The translations under genes were made by a program, and so were the position numbers. Below, in pieces: positions 1-7,761 of a stretch of DNA of 37,208 nucleotides. Source of the DNA: Lentisphaeria bacterium (lineage in GTDB: Bacteria > Verrucomicrobiota > Lentisphaeria > Victivallales > Victivallaceae); the NCBI GenBank assembly GCA_017462015.1, contig JAFTRX010000040.1, forward strand, positions 1-37,208, in the 5' to 3' direction. The notes below the pieces were generated by a model. That model was not told where the DNA came from, ran no database searches, and saw only the letters and a program-made list of their open reading frames with translations. The first letter of the stretch is position 1. Each line of letters starts with the position of its first letter.

Positions 1-125
1 GGCAGAAGCATTGTAGAACGCGAATAGGAGCAAGACAAAAGCACACCTTTTTGAATCATCTTTTGCTGATTATCAACTTTTTTAACGATTTTTTTGCAAA
101 CATAACTTGACAAATTGTCTCTCAT

Positions 126-161
126 AGGAGGACGGCAGTCCACTCCTTCAGCTTCACCTTG
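126..161 (-). repeat. Dispersed intergenic repeat, module 2, copy 1
   Basis: Read on the minus strand, this stretch carries the block GCTGAAGGAGTGGACT, which recurs on the plus strand at 33964-33979. The matching bases continue on both sides (AAGG before, GTCCTC after). A shorter match lies at 37108-37123. All copies are outside genes. Confidence 0.6.
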
Positions 162-176
162 ATTTACCCCCGACCT

Positions 177-308
177 TGCTCCGCGATCCATCCGCCTGTC
201 GCGACAAAGCATTTTGAACGCATTTCCACTGGTGGCGCGGCGCATTGCGTACGCGCGTTTTGCGCAAGCAAAATGCGCTGTCGCGACAGGCGGATGGATC
301 GTGGAGCA
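177..308. repeat. Long intergenic inverted repeat
   Basis: Two arms of about 40 bases, 177-216 and 269-308, are reverse complements with only a few mismatches; the innermost 32 bases (185-216 against 269-300) differ at two positions. The 52-base spacer is GC-rich. Each arm contains the self-complementary decamer TGTCGCGACA (197-206 and 279-288). The left flank, 126-161, is a reverse-strand copy of a sequence found again at 33955-33985 and partly at 37107-37125, so this hairpin belongs to a composite dispersed repeat. No gene is visible in 1-337. Confidence 0.8.
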
Positions 309-337
309 TCCTCCTTCGCCTCGATGTGAACGAAAAT

Positions 338-366
338 AAAAAAAGCGGTGCCAAACACAGCACCGC
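338..366 (-). terminator. Intrinsic terminator of the lipoprotein gene
   Basis: On the minus strand a 7-bp GC-rich stem (arms 345-351 and 360-366, loop of 8) is followed by seven T (the A run 338-344). It sits 27 bases after the stop codon of the gene at 393-851. Confidence 0.85.
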
Positions 367-392
367 ACTCACAGTCAGCGAAAAAAAATCGC

Positions 393-851
393 TTATTTCT
401 TTCTGCAAATAACCACCTTGGTATTTTCCGGCAGACGGTCGCCTTTACCGACGGTGTATTCCGCGCCATCTTCAGTGATGGTGTAATACTGGACATTTTT
501 TCCGCTCTTATCCGAGACAACGATCTTGTTATCTGCAACTTTCCAGCGGCCTTCCACGACCTGCGCTTTGCCATCCTTGCTGAAATGGAAACGGAGCAAA
601 CCGCCTTTGCAAAACTCCATATACGGCTGGGGAGAGACCGGCAAAGCTTCAAGTTTATCACCTTTGACGACAAAAAATTCCCACTTGCCGAGGAACGGAC
701 AACCTTTTTTGCTTTTGGCGCAGGGACGGTCACACTTTACCGTTTCGGCACACTTCTTTGAATCATTGCACTTTTCAGCGGAACAGCATCCGCCGGACAA
801 AACTGCGACGGAAACAACTGCAATCAACAACAACATGAACTTTTTCATCAT
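393..851 (-). CDS. Cysteine-rich lipoprotein of unknown function
   Basis: Predicted lipoprotein of 152 residues. Residues 1-20 form a lipoprotein signal (MMKKF start, hydrophobic core, lipobox LSGGC), so the mature protein should begin at a lipid-modified Cys. The next 35 residues are unusually cysteine-rich, with Cys spaced by short charged stretches, ending in GCPFLGKWEF. The rest resembles a small beta-barrel or lipocalin-like fold that compares a measured value with a weight term (FHFSKDGKAQVVEGRWKVADNKIVV), but I cannot name a family. An SD (AGGAGG, 856-861) sits 4 bases before the ATG at 851 and 7 before a second ATG at 848; either could be used. The gene is monocistronic, with its own promoter and terminator. 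The cysteine cluster suggests metal binding or disulfides; this is inference. A second cysteine-rich lipoprotein lies at 35972. Confidence 0.85.
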   Translation of the reverse strand: MMKKFMLLLIAVVSVAVLSGGCCSAEKCNDSKKCAETVKCDRPCAKSKKGCPFLGKWEFFVVKGDKLEALPVSPQPYMEFCKGGLLRFHFSKDGKAQVVEGRWKVADNKIVVSDKSGKNVQYYTITEDGAEYTVGKGDRLPENTKVVICRKK

Positions 852-899
852 CAAACCTCCTTCTGAACTGAATAATACGGCAAACTGCCGTCACAGCTT

Positions 900-927
900 A
901 ATATATAACGTCTTTATACAAATGCAA
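900..927 (-). promoter_or_regulatory. Candidate promoter of the lipoprotein gene
   Basis: On the minus strand TTGCAT (-35-like, 927-922) is followed after 16 bases by TATATT (-10-like, 905-900). Transcription would begin about 40 bases before the ATG at 851. This is a consensus match only. Confidence 0.4.
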
Positions 928-952
928 GGGAATCGTCAAAATTTCCACACAG

Positions 953-981
953 AAAAAGCTGCCGCCCTTCAGGACAGCAGC
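953..981 (-). terminator. Candidate intrinsic terminator, minus strand
   Basis: A 10-bp stem with two G-U pairs (arms 958-967 and 972-981, loop TTCA) is followed on the minus strand by five T (A run 953-957). The only gene that could run into it is glnS, 290 bases upstream across an intergenic repeat. Confidence 0.55.
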
Positions 982-1120
982 CTTTTATCCTGTTTGTCTC
1001 ATTTTTTGTGAAACTTTTATGTTATAACTTGCAATATCCTCTTTTACTGTATTGGAATATACCTCAAAAGGGGTAATTTGTCAAATAATAAAACGGTTTG
1101 ATTGCAGTCGGCGGATGCAT

Positions 1121-1201
1121 CCGTCTCCGCTGAAGCTCCGCCGTGACATGGTGTGAAGATGCTTGTCGCGGCGAAGTGAAACGAAGCCGGAAGTCCGCAG
1201 A
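1121..1201 (+). repeat. Dispersed intergenic repeat, module 1, copy 1
   Basis: An 81-base stretch matches 37126-37206 with six differences and no gaps. It is followed (1208-1248) by a GC-rich stretch related to 10545-10575. The 418 bases between the lipoprotein gene and glnS (852-1269) hold the promoter and terminator listed above plus this repeat; I see no gene there. Confidence 0.85.
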
Positions 1202-1269
1202 TTTGCCCGCAAGAAGCGCCCGCGAGGCGCCGCCGCAGGTTGTATTTTTACCCGAAGCAAGATTGGCTA

Positions 1270-2943
1270 TTATTTTTTCTTTGCCCAGGAGTCCTTCAAC
1301 GTGACGGTCCGGTTGAACACCTTGCGTTCCGCTGTGGAATCCTGATCGCAGGCAAAGTAACCTACGCGCTCAAACTGCACCACGTCTCCAACTTTGACCT
1401 CATCAAGAGCCCGCTCAAGATAACCATTGACCACCTTGAGTGAATCCGGATTGAGCTGAGTAAGGAAATCGACTCCATCTTCGCCCGGTTTTTCCGCAGT
1501 AAAGAGCTGCTCATACAACCGCACTTCAGCTTTGATGCAATCTTCCGCGTTGACCCAGTGGATAGTTCCCTTGACCTTTCTGCCGTCCGGAGCGTTGCCG
1601 CCGCGGGTTTCCGGATCAAAGGTACACAACACTTCACACACTTCACCGTTGGCATCTTTCACCACGTCCACACAGCGGATGAAATATCCATACCGGAGAC
1701 GGACTTCTGCGCCCGGCGCCAGACGGAAATAACCCTTCGGCGGCTCCATCATGAAGTCGGCCCGGTCGATGTACAACGTTTTTCCGAAACTGATCTTGCG
1801 GCTTCCGGCGGCGGGATCTTCCGGATTGTTGACCGCATCCAGCGGTTCAACGCCATTTTCCGGGAAGTTGGTGATCGTCACCTTCAGCGGATCGAGAACC
1901 GCCATGTAGCGCGATGCTTCAGCATTGAGAATTTCCCGGGTGCAGTTTTCCAGCACTCCCGGAGAGATGATGCTTTCAACTTTGGTGATACCGACCGTTT
2001 TGCACATTTTACGGATAGCAGCAGCCGGAACACCACGGCGGCGCAAACCGCACACCGTCGGCATCCGGGGATCATCCCAACCGGAAACATGATTTTCCTT
2101 GACCAACTGCATCAGTTTCCGCTTACTCATCACGGTGTAACCGATGTTGAGGCGGGAGAATTCGATCTGGCGCGGGCGATGCGGAAAGTCGATTGCCTCC
2201 AGGAACCAATCGTACAGCGGACGGTGGATTTCAAACTCCAGCGTACAGAAGCTGTGCGTAACACCTTCAATAGCATCTTCCAGCGGATGCGCAAAGTCAT
2301 ACATGGGATAGATGCAATACTTGTTGCCGTGACGGAAGTGTTCCACCCGGCGGATACGGTAGATAACGGGGTCACGCATGTGGATATTGGGATGCGCCAT
2401 GTCGATTTTCGCCCGCAGCACCATTGCTCCGTCTTCAAATTCGCCATCACGCATCCGGGCGAACAGATCCAGGTTTTCTTCAATGGAACGCGCCCGACCG
2501 GGAGAATCTTTTCCCGGTGTATTGACGTTGCCCTTGTACTCTTCCCACTCCTCGTTGGAAAGGGTGCAAATATACGCCTTGCCGCGTTTGATCAGCTCAA
2601 CTGCGCACTCATACATCTTGTCAAAGTAATCACTGGCATAGTAGAGCGCCGCCGGTTCAAATCCCAGCCACCGGACATCGTTGACAATGGAGTCAACGTA
2701 CTCCGTATCTTCTTTGGTCGGGTTGGTGTCATCCATGCGCAAATTGCAGATACCGCCATATTCAGCGGCGACACCGAAGTCGAGGCAGATCGCCTTTGCG
2801 TGACCGATGTGCAAATATCCGTTGGGTTCCGGCGGAAAGCGGGTGACGATTTTTCCGTCGTTTTTATTATTCTTCAAATCTTCGGTAACGATCTCGCGGA
2901 TAAAATCCAGCGACTCGCTGCGGATTTCACTTTCATTCGACAT
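1270..2943 (-). CDS. glnS: Glutaminyl-tRNA synthetase
   Basis: Class I aminoacyl-tRNA synthetase of 557 residues that charges tRNA-Gln with glutamine in the cytoplasm. The first ATP-binding signature is [14 protein letters not shown], with HIGH at residues 45-48. The KMSKS-type loop is VMSKR at 271-275. Between them are DDTNP (71-75) and [15 protein letters not shown] (213-227), typical of bacterial GlnRS. The C-terminal half matches the two beta-barrel anticodon-binding domains, and the length is normal (E. coli about 554). An SD (GAGGAAAT) precedes the ATG by 8 bases. The gene starts 32 bases after obgE and is probably cotranscribed with it. Having GlnRS means tRNA-Gln need not be charged only by the GatCAB route. 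Confidence 0.97.
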   Translation of the reverse strand: MSNESEIRSESLDFIREIVTEDLKNNKNDGKIVTRFPPEPNGYLHIGHAKAICLDFGVAAEYGGICNLRMDDTNPTKEDTEYVDSIVNDVRWLGFEPAALYYASDYFDKMYECAVELIKRGKAYICTLSNEEWEEYKGNVNTPGKDSPGRARSIEENLDLFARMRDGEFEDGAMVLRAKIDMAHPNIHMRDPVIYRIRRVEHFRHGNKYCIYPMYDFAHPLEDAIEGVTHSFCTLEFEIHRPLYDWFLEAIDFPHRPRQIEFSRLNIGYTVMSKRKLMQLVKENHVSGWDDPRMPTVCGLRRRGVPAAAIRKMCKTVGITKVESIISPGVLENCTREILNAEASRYMAVLDPLKVTITNFPENGVEPLDAVNNPEDPAAGSRKISFGKTLYIDRADFMMEPPKGYFRLAPGAEVRLRYGYFIRCVDVVKDANGEVCEVLCTFDPETRGGNAPDGRKVKGTIHWVNAEDCIKAEVRLYEQLFTAEKPGEDGVDFLTQLNPDSLKVVNGYLERALDEVKVGDVVQFERVGYFACDQDSTAERKVFNRTVTLKDSWAKKK

Positions 2944-2975
2944 GATATTATTTCCTCATAAAGATTTATGACTGA

Positions 2976-4088
2976 TTATTCCAAAATGATTTCACCTTCA
3001 TCGCCTGCCTCATCGGCTTCAGCTGCCGGAGAAAGCGTTGCTTCAGGAGCAGCGGCTGCGGCATTTGCGGCCTTCTCTCTTTCCAGCTCTTCCCGGCGGG
3101 CAAAGACCAGCGCTCTGATCTTATCCGCGACATCAGCAAGCTCATCCACTCCGACGGCGACCGGAACGATTTCTCTTGCATCCCCGGCAAGACGGGAACG
3201 CAATTCCGCCAGATTGTTCTCTGCATCTGGCAAATCCATCTTATTTGCCACAATCAGCGACGGACGTTTGGAAAGTCCCGGCAGATAGAGTTCCAACTCC
3301 TCTTCCAGACTGGCAAGGTCATCCCACGGCGTTCTGCCGTCGACTCCGCCCATATCCAGCACATAAAGCAGCACACTGGTACGCTCGATATGGCGCAAAA
3401 ACGCATGCCCCAAACCGACATTACGGTGCGCTCCGTCGATAAGTCCGGGAATATCCGCCAGCGTCAACCGCTTGTAATCAGAATACTCCACGACACCCAC
3501 CACCGGATGCAGCGTGGTAAACGGATACGGCGCAACCTTGGGACGGGCATCACTCAACTTGGAAATAAGCGTTGATTTTCCTGCGTTGGGATAGCCGACA
3601 AGTCCGGCATCGGCAATCATCTTCAATTCAAGTTCCAAATGCCGCTCTTCGCCCTCCCTTCCGGTTTCAAATTTGCGCGGTGCGCGGTTGGTACTGCTGG
3701 CGAAATGGATATTTCCTCTACCGCCTCTGCCGCCCTTGGCAACGATCGCCTGCGCGCCGTTGACATCGAGATCGGCAATGACCTCATTGCTGTCGATATC
3801 GCGAACCACAGTTCCCACCGGAACCTTCAATACAATATCATCACCTTTGTGACCGTAAAGCCCTTTTCCGGCGCCATTGGTACCATTTTTAGCACGGTAA
3901 CTGCGTTTGTACACCAGAGACACCAGACTGGACTCGCTGGTGGATGCTTCCAGCACCACGTTGCCACCGGCTCCGCCGTCACCGCCATCGGGACCGCCCT
4001 TCGGAATAAACTTCTCCCGGCGGAAACTGCACGATCCGCTGCCGCCGTCTCCGGCACGCACGTTGATACGTGTTTTATCTACAAACAT
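2976..4088 (-). CDS. obgE: Obg family GTPase
   Basis: Essential GTPase associated with the large ribosomal subunit, involved in 50S maturation and stress control. The 370 residues show the order expected of the family. The glycine-rich Obg fold (about 1-158) has FVDKTRINVRAGDGGSG near the start and FIPKGGPDGGDGGAGG. The G domain has Walker A GYPNAGKS at 165-172, DIPG as G3 and NKMD as G4. A C-terminal tail from about 330 is rich in Glu and Ala and ends in an acidic stretch (EADEAGDEGEIILE). The SD-like GGAGAGG lies just before the ATG. The gene follows rpmA, as in most bacteria, but a strong hairpin terminator sits in the gap, so readthrough or a separate promoter must supply it. Confidence 0.97.
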   Translation of the reverse strand: MFVDKTRINVRAGDGGSGSCSFRREKFIPKGGPDGGDGGAGGNVVLEASTSESSLVSLVYKRSYRAKNGTNGAGKGLYGHKGDDIVLKVPVGTVVRDIDSNEVIADLDVNGAQAIVAKGGRGGRGNIHFASSTNRAPRKFETGREGEERHLELELKMIADAGLVGYPNAGKSTLISKLSDARPKVAPYPFTTLHPVVGVVEYSDYKRLTLADIPGLIDGAHRNVGLGHAFLRHIERTSVLLYVLDMGGVDGRTPWDDLASLEEELELYLPGLSKRPSLIVANKMDLPDAENNLAELRSRLAGDAREIVPVAVGVDELADVADKIRALVFARREELEREKAANAAAAAPEATLSPAAEADEAGDEGEIILE

Positions 4089-4133
4089 TTACCTCTCCGG
4101 TTATTATCTTGATTTCATATACATATTAACGAC

Positions 4134-4172
4134 AAAAACCCTGACCGGGCTTTCCGCCCCGCCAGGGTTTTG
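4134..4172 (-). terminator. Intrinsic terminator after rpmA
   Basis: Arms 4135-4143 and 4163-4171 pair perfectly (CAGGGTTTT type), with further G-C pairing inside the loop. On the minus strand the stem ends in a run of T. It lies between the rpmA stop (4198) and the obgE start (4088), so it should attenuate transcription from rpmA into obgE. Confidence 0.75.
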
Positions 4173-4197
4173 ACAAGTCACGCGCTTCTCGTGCTGA

Positions 4198-4449
4198 TTA
4201 CTCGGCGGCCGGAATAACGTTGACTTTACGTTGGGTCTTGATGAACTGAACCGTTCCATCGCAAAGAGCGAAGAGGGTGTAATCACGACCGCAACCGACG
4301 TTGTTGCCGGGACGGAAACGGGTTCCGCGCTGACGGACGATGATAGAACCGGCGGTAACAAATTCACTGCTGTATGCCTTGATACCGAGGTACTTCGGCT
4401 GACTGTCACGACCGTTGCGGCTGCTGGACTGACCTTTTTTATGTGCCAT
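4198..4449 (-). CDS. rpmA: Ribosomal protein bL27
   Basis: Large-subunit protein bL27 of 83 residues, whose N-terminus reaches the peptidyl transferase centre. The [16 protein letters not shown] start, the YLGIK motif and the [18 protein letters not shown] core are diagnostic. It begins MAHKKG directly, so it is not the Firmicutes type that needs an N-terminal cleavage. The SD (AGGAGA) is 8 bases before the ATG. The usual upstream partner rplU (bL21) is absent; the next gene upstream encodes a DUF1015 protein. Confidence 0.97.
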   Translation of the reverse strand: MAHKKGQSSSRNGRDSQPKYLGIKAYSSEFVTAGSIIVRQRGTRFRPGNNVGCGRDYTLFALCDGTVQFIKTQRKVNVIPAAE

Positions 4450-4564
4450 GATAAATTCTCCTGTATTTCAAATTAAAATAATTATTCAAACTGTCATTCC
4501 TATAAAATACCTCAACTTTTCAAAATTGCAAGTCATTTTTGAAAAATTCCGGCATTTTTCTCCA

Positions 4565-5797
4565 TCAGAAATTGTGAGAAACCAATCCGTCACGGAGTTT
4601 CGGTTCAAACCAGGTCGATTTCGGCGGCATGATCTCTCCGGCATCCGCGATCGCCATGAGCTGATCCAAGGTCACCGCATGCAGTGAGAAGGTCACGGCA
4701 TGAGAACCGGTATTGACCAGTTTTTCCAATTCCGCAGTTCCGCGGATACCGCCGATGAAGTCGATACCGGTACTGGTACGGGGATCGTCGATACCCAGGA
4801 TCGGACACAACACTCGTTCCTGCAGCCAACTGGCATCCAACTGACCGATGACATCAAATTTGGAAATATCAAATTTCGGTTTGGCAAGACGCCACACTTT
4901 GTTCATGTAGAACTTGAATTCGCCGTTGGCAGCAACTTCACCATTGTCGCAGACGCTGATATCGAACTCTTTTTCCAACGCCGCAAGGAATCCGACTTCA
5001 TCCAGACCGTTGAGCGTCTTCACCGCGCGGTTGTAGGGCATGATCGCCAGCTGGCTGTCGGGGAATGCCACGGCGAGGAAGTAGTTGTAATCTTCCTTGC
5101 CGGTGTGATTGGGATTGTTGGGCGCACATTCAGCAGCGGTACGGGCGGCGGCGGCACTGCGATGGTGACCGTCGGCAATATAAAACACCGGAACTTTGCT
5201 CTCAAACAGCGCGGCAAGTTCGGCACTCTTGGCTTCATTCACGCGCCACAGCGTGTGCTGGATACCGTCGCAGCTGACAAAATCGAACAGCGGCGCAGCT
5301 TTCATTTCCGTTGCGATCAGTGCACTGATCTCCGCCACATCGCGGTAGGTAAAAAACGCCGGTCCCGTGTGGGAACGCAATGTCATGACGTGACGGGTAC
5401 GGTCATCTTCCTTGTCTTTGCGGGTCTTTTCATGTTTTTTGATGATGCCGCTGTTGTACTCTTCGGCACTGGCGGCACCGATAACACCGGTCTGCGCTCT
5501 GCCGTTCATGATCAGGCGGTAAATGTAAAGGTGTTCTCCGGCATCAAGAGTCAGCGGAGCTTCGGCGCAAAGACGGTCAAACGCCGCTTTTGCCTGCGCA
5601 TACACGCGGTCATCATGAAGGTCGATTCCCGGCTCCATATCGATTTCCGGACGGGAAACGTGCAGAAACGACAGCGGATTGCCCTCGGCAAGCACAGCGG
5701 CTTCTTCGGAGTTCACAACATCGTAAGGAACCGCTGAAACTTCAGCGGCACGGGCAGGCTGCGGCAGCAAACCATGAAACGGGGTCAATTTGGCCAT
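4565..5797 (-). CDS. DUF1015 family protein
   Basis: Conserved bacterial and archaeal protein of the DUF1015 type, 410 residues, cytoplasmic (no signal or membrane segment). The N-terminus has the family look: a proline-rich opening, then AVPYDVVNSEEA (residues 23-34) and NPLSFLHVSRPEID. The central motif YIADGHHRSAAA is the most conserved element. The same DGHHR is found in ParB/sulfiredoxin-fold proteins, including free serine kinases, so a nucleotide-dependent small-molecule reaction is conceivable; this is inference from one motif. The SD (TGGAGAA) is 8 bases from the ATG. It precedes rpmA in the same direction, with a 115-base gap. Confidence 0.85.
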   Translation of the reverse strand: MAKLTPFHGLLPQPARAAEVSAVPYDVVNSEEAAVLAEGNPLSFLHVSRPEIDMEPGIDLHDDRVYAQAKAAFDRLCAEAPLTLDAGEHLYIYRLIMNGRAQTGVIGAASAEEYNSGIIKKHEKTRKDKEDDRTRHVMTLRSHTGPAFFTYRDVAEISALIATEMKAAPLFDFVSCDGIQHTLWRVNEAKSAELAALFESKVPVFYIADGHHRSAAAARTAAECAPNNPNHTGKEDYNYFLAVAFPDSQLAIMPYNRAVKTLNGLDEVGFLAALEKEFDISVCDNGEVAANGEFKFYMNKVWRLAKPKFDISKFDVIGQLDASWLQERVLCPILGIDDPRTSTGIDFIGGIRGTAELEKLVNTGSHAVTFSLHAVTLDQLMAIADAGEIMPPKSTWFEPKLRDGLVSHNF

Positions 5798-5862
5798 GAT
5801 AATATTCTCCAGTGATTATAAAAAAGTTACTTGCAGATAATATAGCAGAAATTCTTGTTTTT

Positions 5863-7095
5863 TCAAGCTTTTTCACCAATCATATTGCCAACAAGAAAGC
5901 CCGATGCCAGCGCCCATGAGATATTATACCCTCCGCAGGGGCCATCCACATCCAACACCTCCCCGGCAAAATACAATCCCCGGACGATCCGGCTTTCCAA
6001 TGTCTTACTGTCAACTTCATCCAACGCCACCCCGCCCCGGGTGACCATCGCCTTCTCCCATCCGTCAGTAGCGGAGATGTTCAACTCCAGCGCAGTGGCG
6101 TTTTTTATAAATTCATCGCGGGCAGAACCGGGGAACTGCGCTGCTTTCATCGCACCCTGCGGGCAGAGGATATTCACCAACCGGCGCGGAAAATCTTCCG
6201 ACAGCAGCCGGGAAACCGAAACATTGCCGGATTTTTTCTGCCACGATCCGAACAGTTTTCTCCACTCATCTTCACTGCGCTGCGGCATCAAATCAAGTTT
6301 CATCGGCACACTTTTGTGCTGCTCCAGCAGTTCCGACACCCGACCGGAAATATCCAGCACCGCAAACGCAGATATCCCGGTATGCGTAAACAACAGTTCG
6401 CCACGGCAGCGGAACTTTTCTTTTGGCAGCGCGATACGGCTCTCCACATCCGGCAGAGATATTCCGGCGCACTCTTTCACCCACTCTTCGCGGCACTGTA
6501 ATCCCACCATTGCCGGAAGCGGCGGAACCACATTATGCCCCATATCTTTTGCCAACTGATAACCGGAAACTGAACCGCCCAAAGCCGGATAAGATTTACC
6601 CCCGGAGGCAATCACCACCTGTGGTGCATAAAACTCCTCTCCGCTGACAGTAACTCCGCAAACAGCTTTGTCACGACTCAATACCCCATCGACACGACAA
6701 CCGGTTTTGACCGCACATCCATTGCCGACAGCATCATCCAGCAGAGCGTGAAGAATATCAGTTGCTTTCAGCGACCGGGGAAAATAATGGAAACCGTCAG
6801 TAAATTCCAACGGAACCCCCTGCCCTGCAAAATACCGCTTCAACTCCTCTGCCGGATATGTATGCAATGCATGACGGACAAAACGCGCCCCGCGCCCGAA
6901 GCGCGACGCCATATCAGCCGGTTTCAGCACGTTGGTAACGTTGCATTTGCCGCCGCCGGATGCCAGAAGTTTACGACCGCATCCCGGCATTTGTTCCAAC
7001 AGCAACGTCCGCATCCCACGCCGGGATGCCGCGGCTGCCGCCGCCAAACCGGCAGGCCCGGAGCCGATAATGATAAGGTCAAAAGTGTTTTTCAT
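5863..7095 (-). CDS. HI0933/YhiN-type flavoprotein
   Basis: FAD-binding protein of the HI0933 (YhiN/BaiN-like) family, 410 residues. The N-terminal dinucleotide fold is clear (LIIIGSGPAGLAAAAAASRR), followed by the family signature GCGRKLLASGGGKCNVTN. Near the end, GLYFAGEVLDVDGPCGGYN with a following ALASG is the second FAD-contact motif. Members are predicted NAD(P)/FAD-dependent oxidoreductases; substrates are mostly unknown, and one relative acts on bile acid intermediates, so no specific substrate is assigned. The ATG at 7095 has no good SD; a TTG directly before it is an alternative. It is followed by DUF1015 in the same direction. Confidence 0.92.
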   Translation of the reverse strand: MKNTFDLIIIGSGPAGLAAAAAASRRGMRTLLLEQMPGCGRKLLASGGGKCNVTNVLKPADMASRFGRGARFVRHALHTYPAEELKRYFAGQGVPLEFTDGFHYFPRSLKATDILHALLDDAVGNGCAVKTGCRVDGVLSRDKAVCGVTVSGEEFYAPQVVIASGGKSYPALGGSVSGYQLAKDMGHNVVPPLPAMVGLQCREEWVKECAGISLPDVESRIALPKEKFRCRGELLFTHTGISAFAVLDISGRVSELLEQHKSVPMKLDLMPQRSEDEWRKLFGSWQKKSGNVSVSRLLSEDFPRRLVNILCPQGAMKAAQFPGSARDEFIKNATALELNISATDGWEKAMVTRGGVALDEVDSKTLESRIVRGLYFAGEVLDVDGPCGGYNISWALASGFLVGNMIGEKA

Positions 7096-7134
7096 CAAAT
7101 AAAAAAATCCACCGTTTCCACCGGAAACAGAACT

Positions 7135-7162
7135 AAAAAAACGCCCGGCGAACCGGGCGTTT
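7135..7162 (-). terminator. Intrinsic terminator of the rpmH-jag operon
   Basis: Perfect 10-bp stem (arms 7139-7148 and 7153-7162, four-base loop) followed on the minus strand by seven T (7135-7141). It lies 8 bases after the jag stop codon and closes the rpmH-rnpA-yidD-yidC-jag block. Confidence 0.9.
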
Positions 7163-7170
7163 ACTCAAAT

Positions 7171-7758
7171 TCAGTTGATGTCAGCAGCGCTCTGCTTTTC
7201 TTTCAGCAAGACGACCACTTTTTTCATCGCACCTTCGCCGATGGATTCGGTGGTGACTTCCGGATCATCTTTGAGAGTGACATGGATGATCCGGCGGTCA
7301 TGGGCGTTCATCTCAGGTAAGCGAACCGGTTCGCCCCAGCGTTTGACTTCAGCAGCGGCATCGCGAGCCTGCTGTTCCAGCTGCTCGGCGCTGACGTGGG
7401 AAGCTCCGCCATGTTCACGGCGGGGACGGCGGCGGAAATCACGTTTGCCGCCTTCTTCACCGTCACCGGAACGGCGGTCGCGCTCGCCGCCGGCGTAACC
7501 GTCGATATCCAGCATGATATGGGGACACTCTTCATCACGTTTGAACATGATGCGGTTAAGAATCAACTGCAAGCTGTCCAGAGTCTGACCTTTGCGGCCG
7601 ATGATGCGTCCGGCATCTTCACTGGCGATTTTGACGCCGATCTTCTGACCGCGTTCTTCAATGGTGAGAGATCCTTCCAGAGAAAGATAATCAAACATCG
7701 TGGTCAGGATGCGGGAGATCTGCTCCTTGTAATCGTTGAATTTCGGATTTTCAGACAT
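7171..7758 (-). CDS. jag: Jag/KhpB-type RNA-binding protein (KH-R3H)
   Basis: Predicted single-stranded nucleic-acid-binding protein of 195 residues, cytoplasmic. A KH-II domain covers about 33-98, with the loop GRIIGRKGQTLDSLQ. A basic, low-complexity linker rich in Arg, Gly and Asp follows (about 100-130: GGERDRRSGDGEEGG and RRRPRREHGG). The R3H domain is C-terminal, with the R-x3-H signature in AHDRRIIHVTL. The N-terminal Jag_N domain of longer relatives is absent. The family partners with KhpA and influences small RNAs and cell division in Firmicutes. It follows yidC by 3 bases, the standard order. The SD is AAGGAA, 9 bases before the ATG. Confidence 0.93.
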   Translation of the reverse strand: MSENPKFNDYKEQISRILTTMFDYLSLEGSLTIEERGQKIGVKIASEDAGRIIGRKGQTLDSLQLILNRIMFKRDEECPHIMLDIDGYAGGERDRRSGDGEEGGKRDFRRRPRREHGGASHVSAEQLEQQARDAAAEVKRWGEPVRLPEMNAHDRRIIHVTLKDDPEVTTESIGEGAMKKVVVLLKEKQSAADIN

Positions 7759-7761
7759 TTT

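Noticed and set aside
1558-2961. Long plus-strand opening opposite glnS
   Set aside because: It mirrors the minus-strand glnS codon pattern and has no SD or recognisable protein; the same holds for the long openings opposite yidC (8116-9447), the DUF1015 gene (4700-5737) and the large secreted protein gene (34064-35749).
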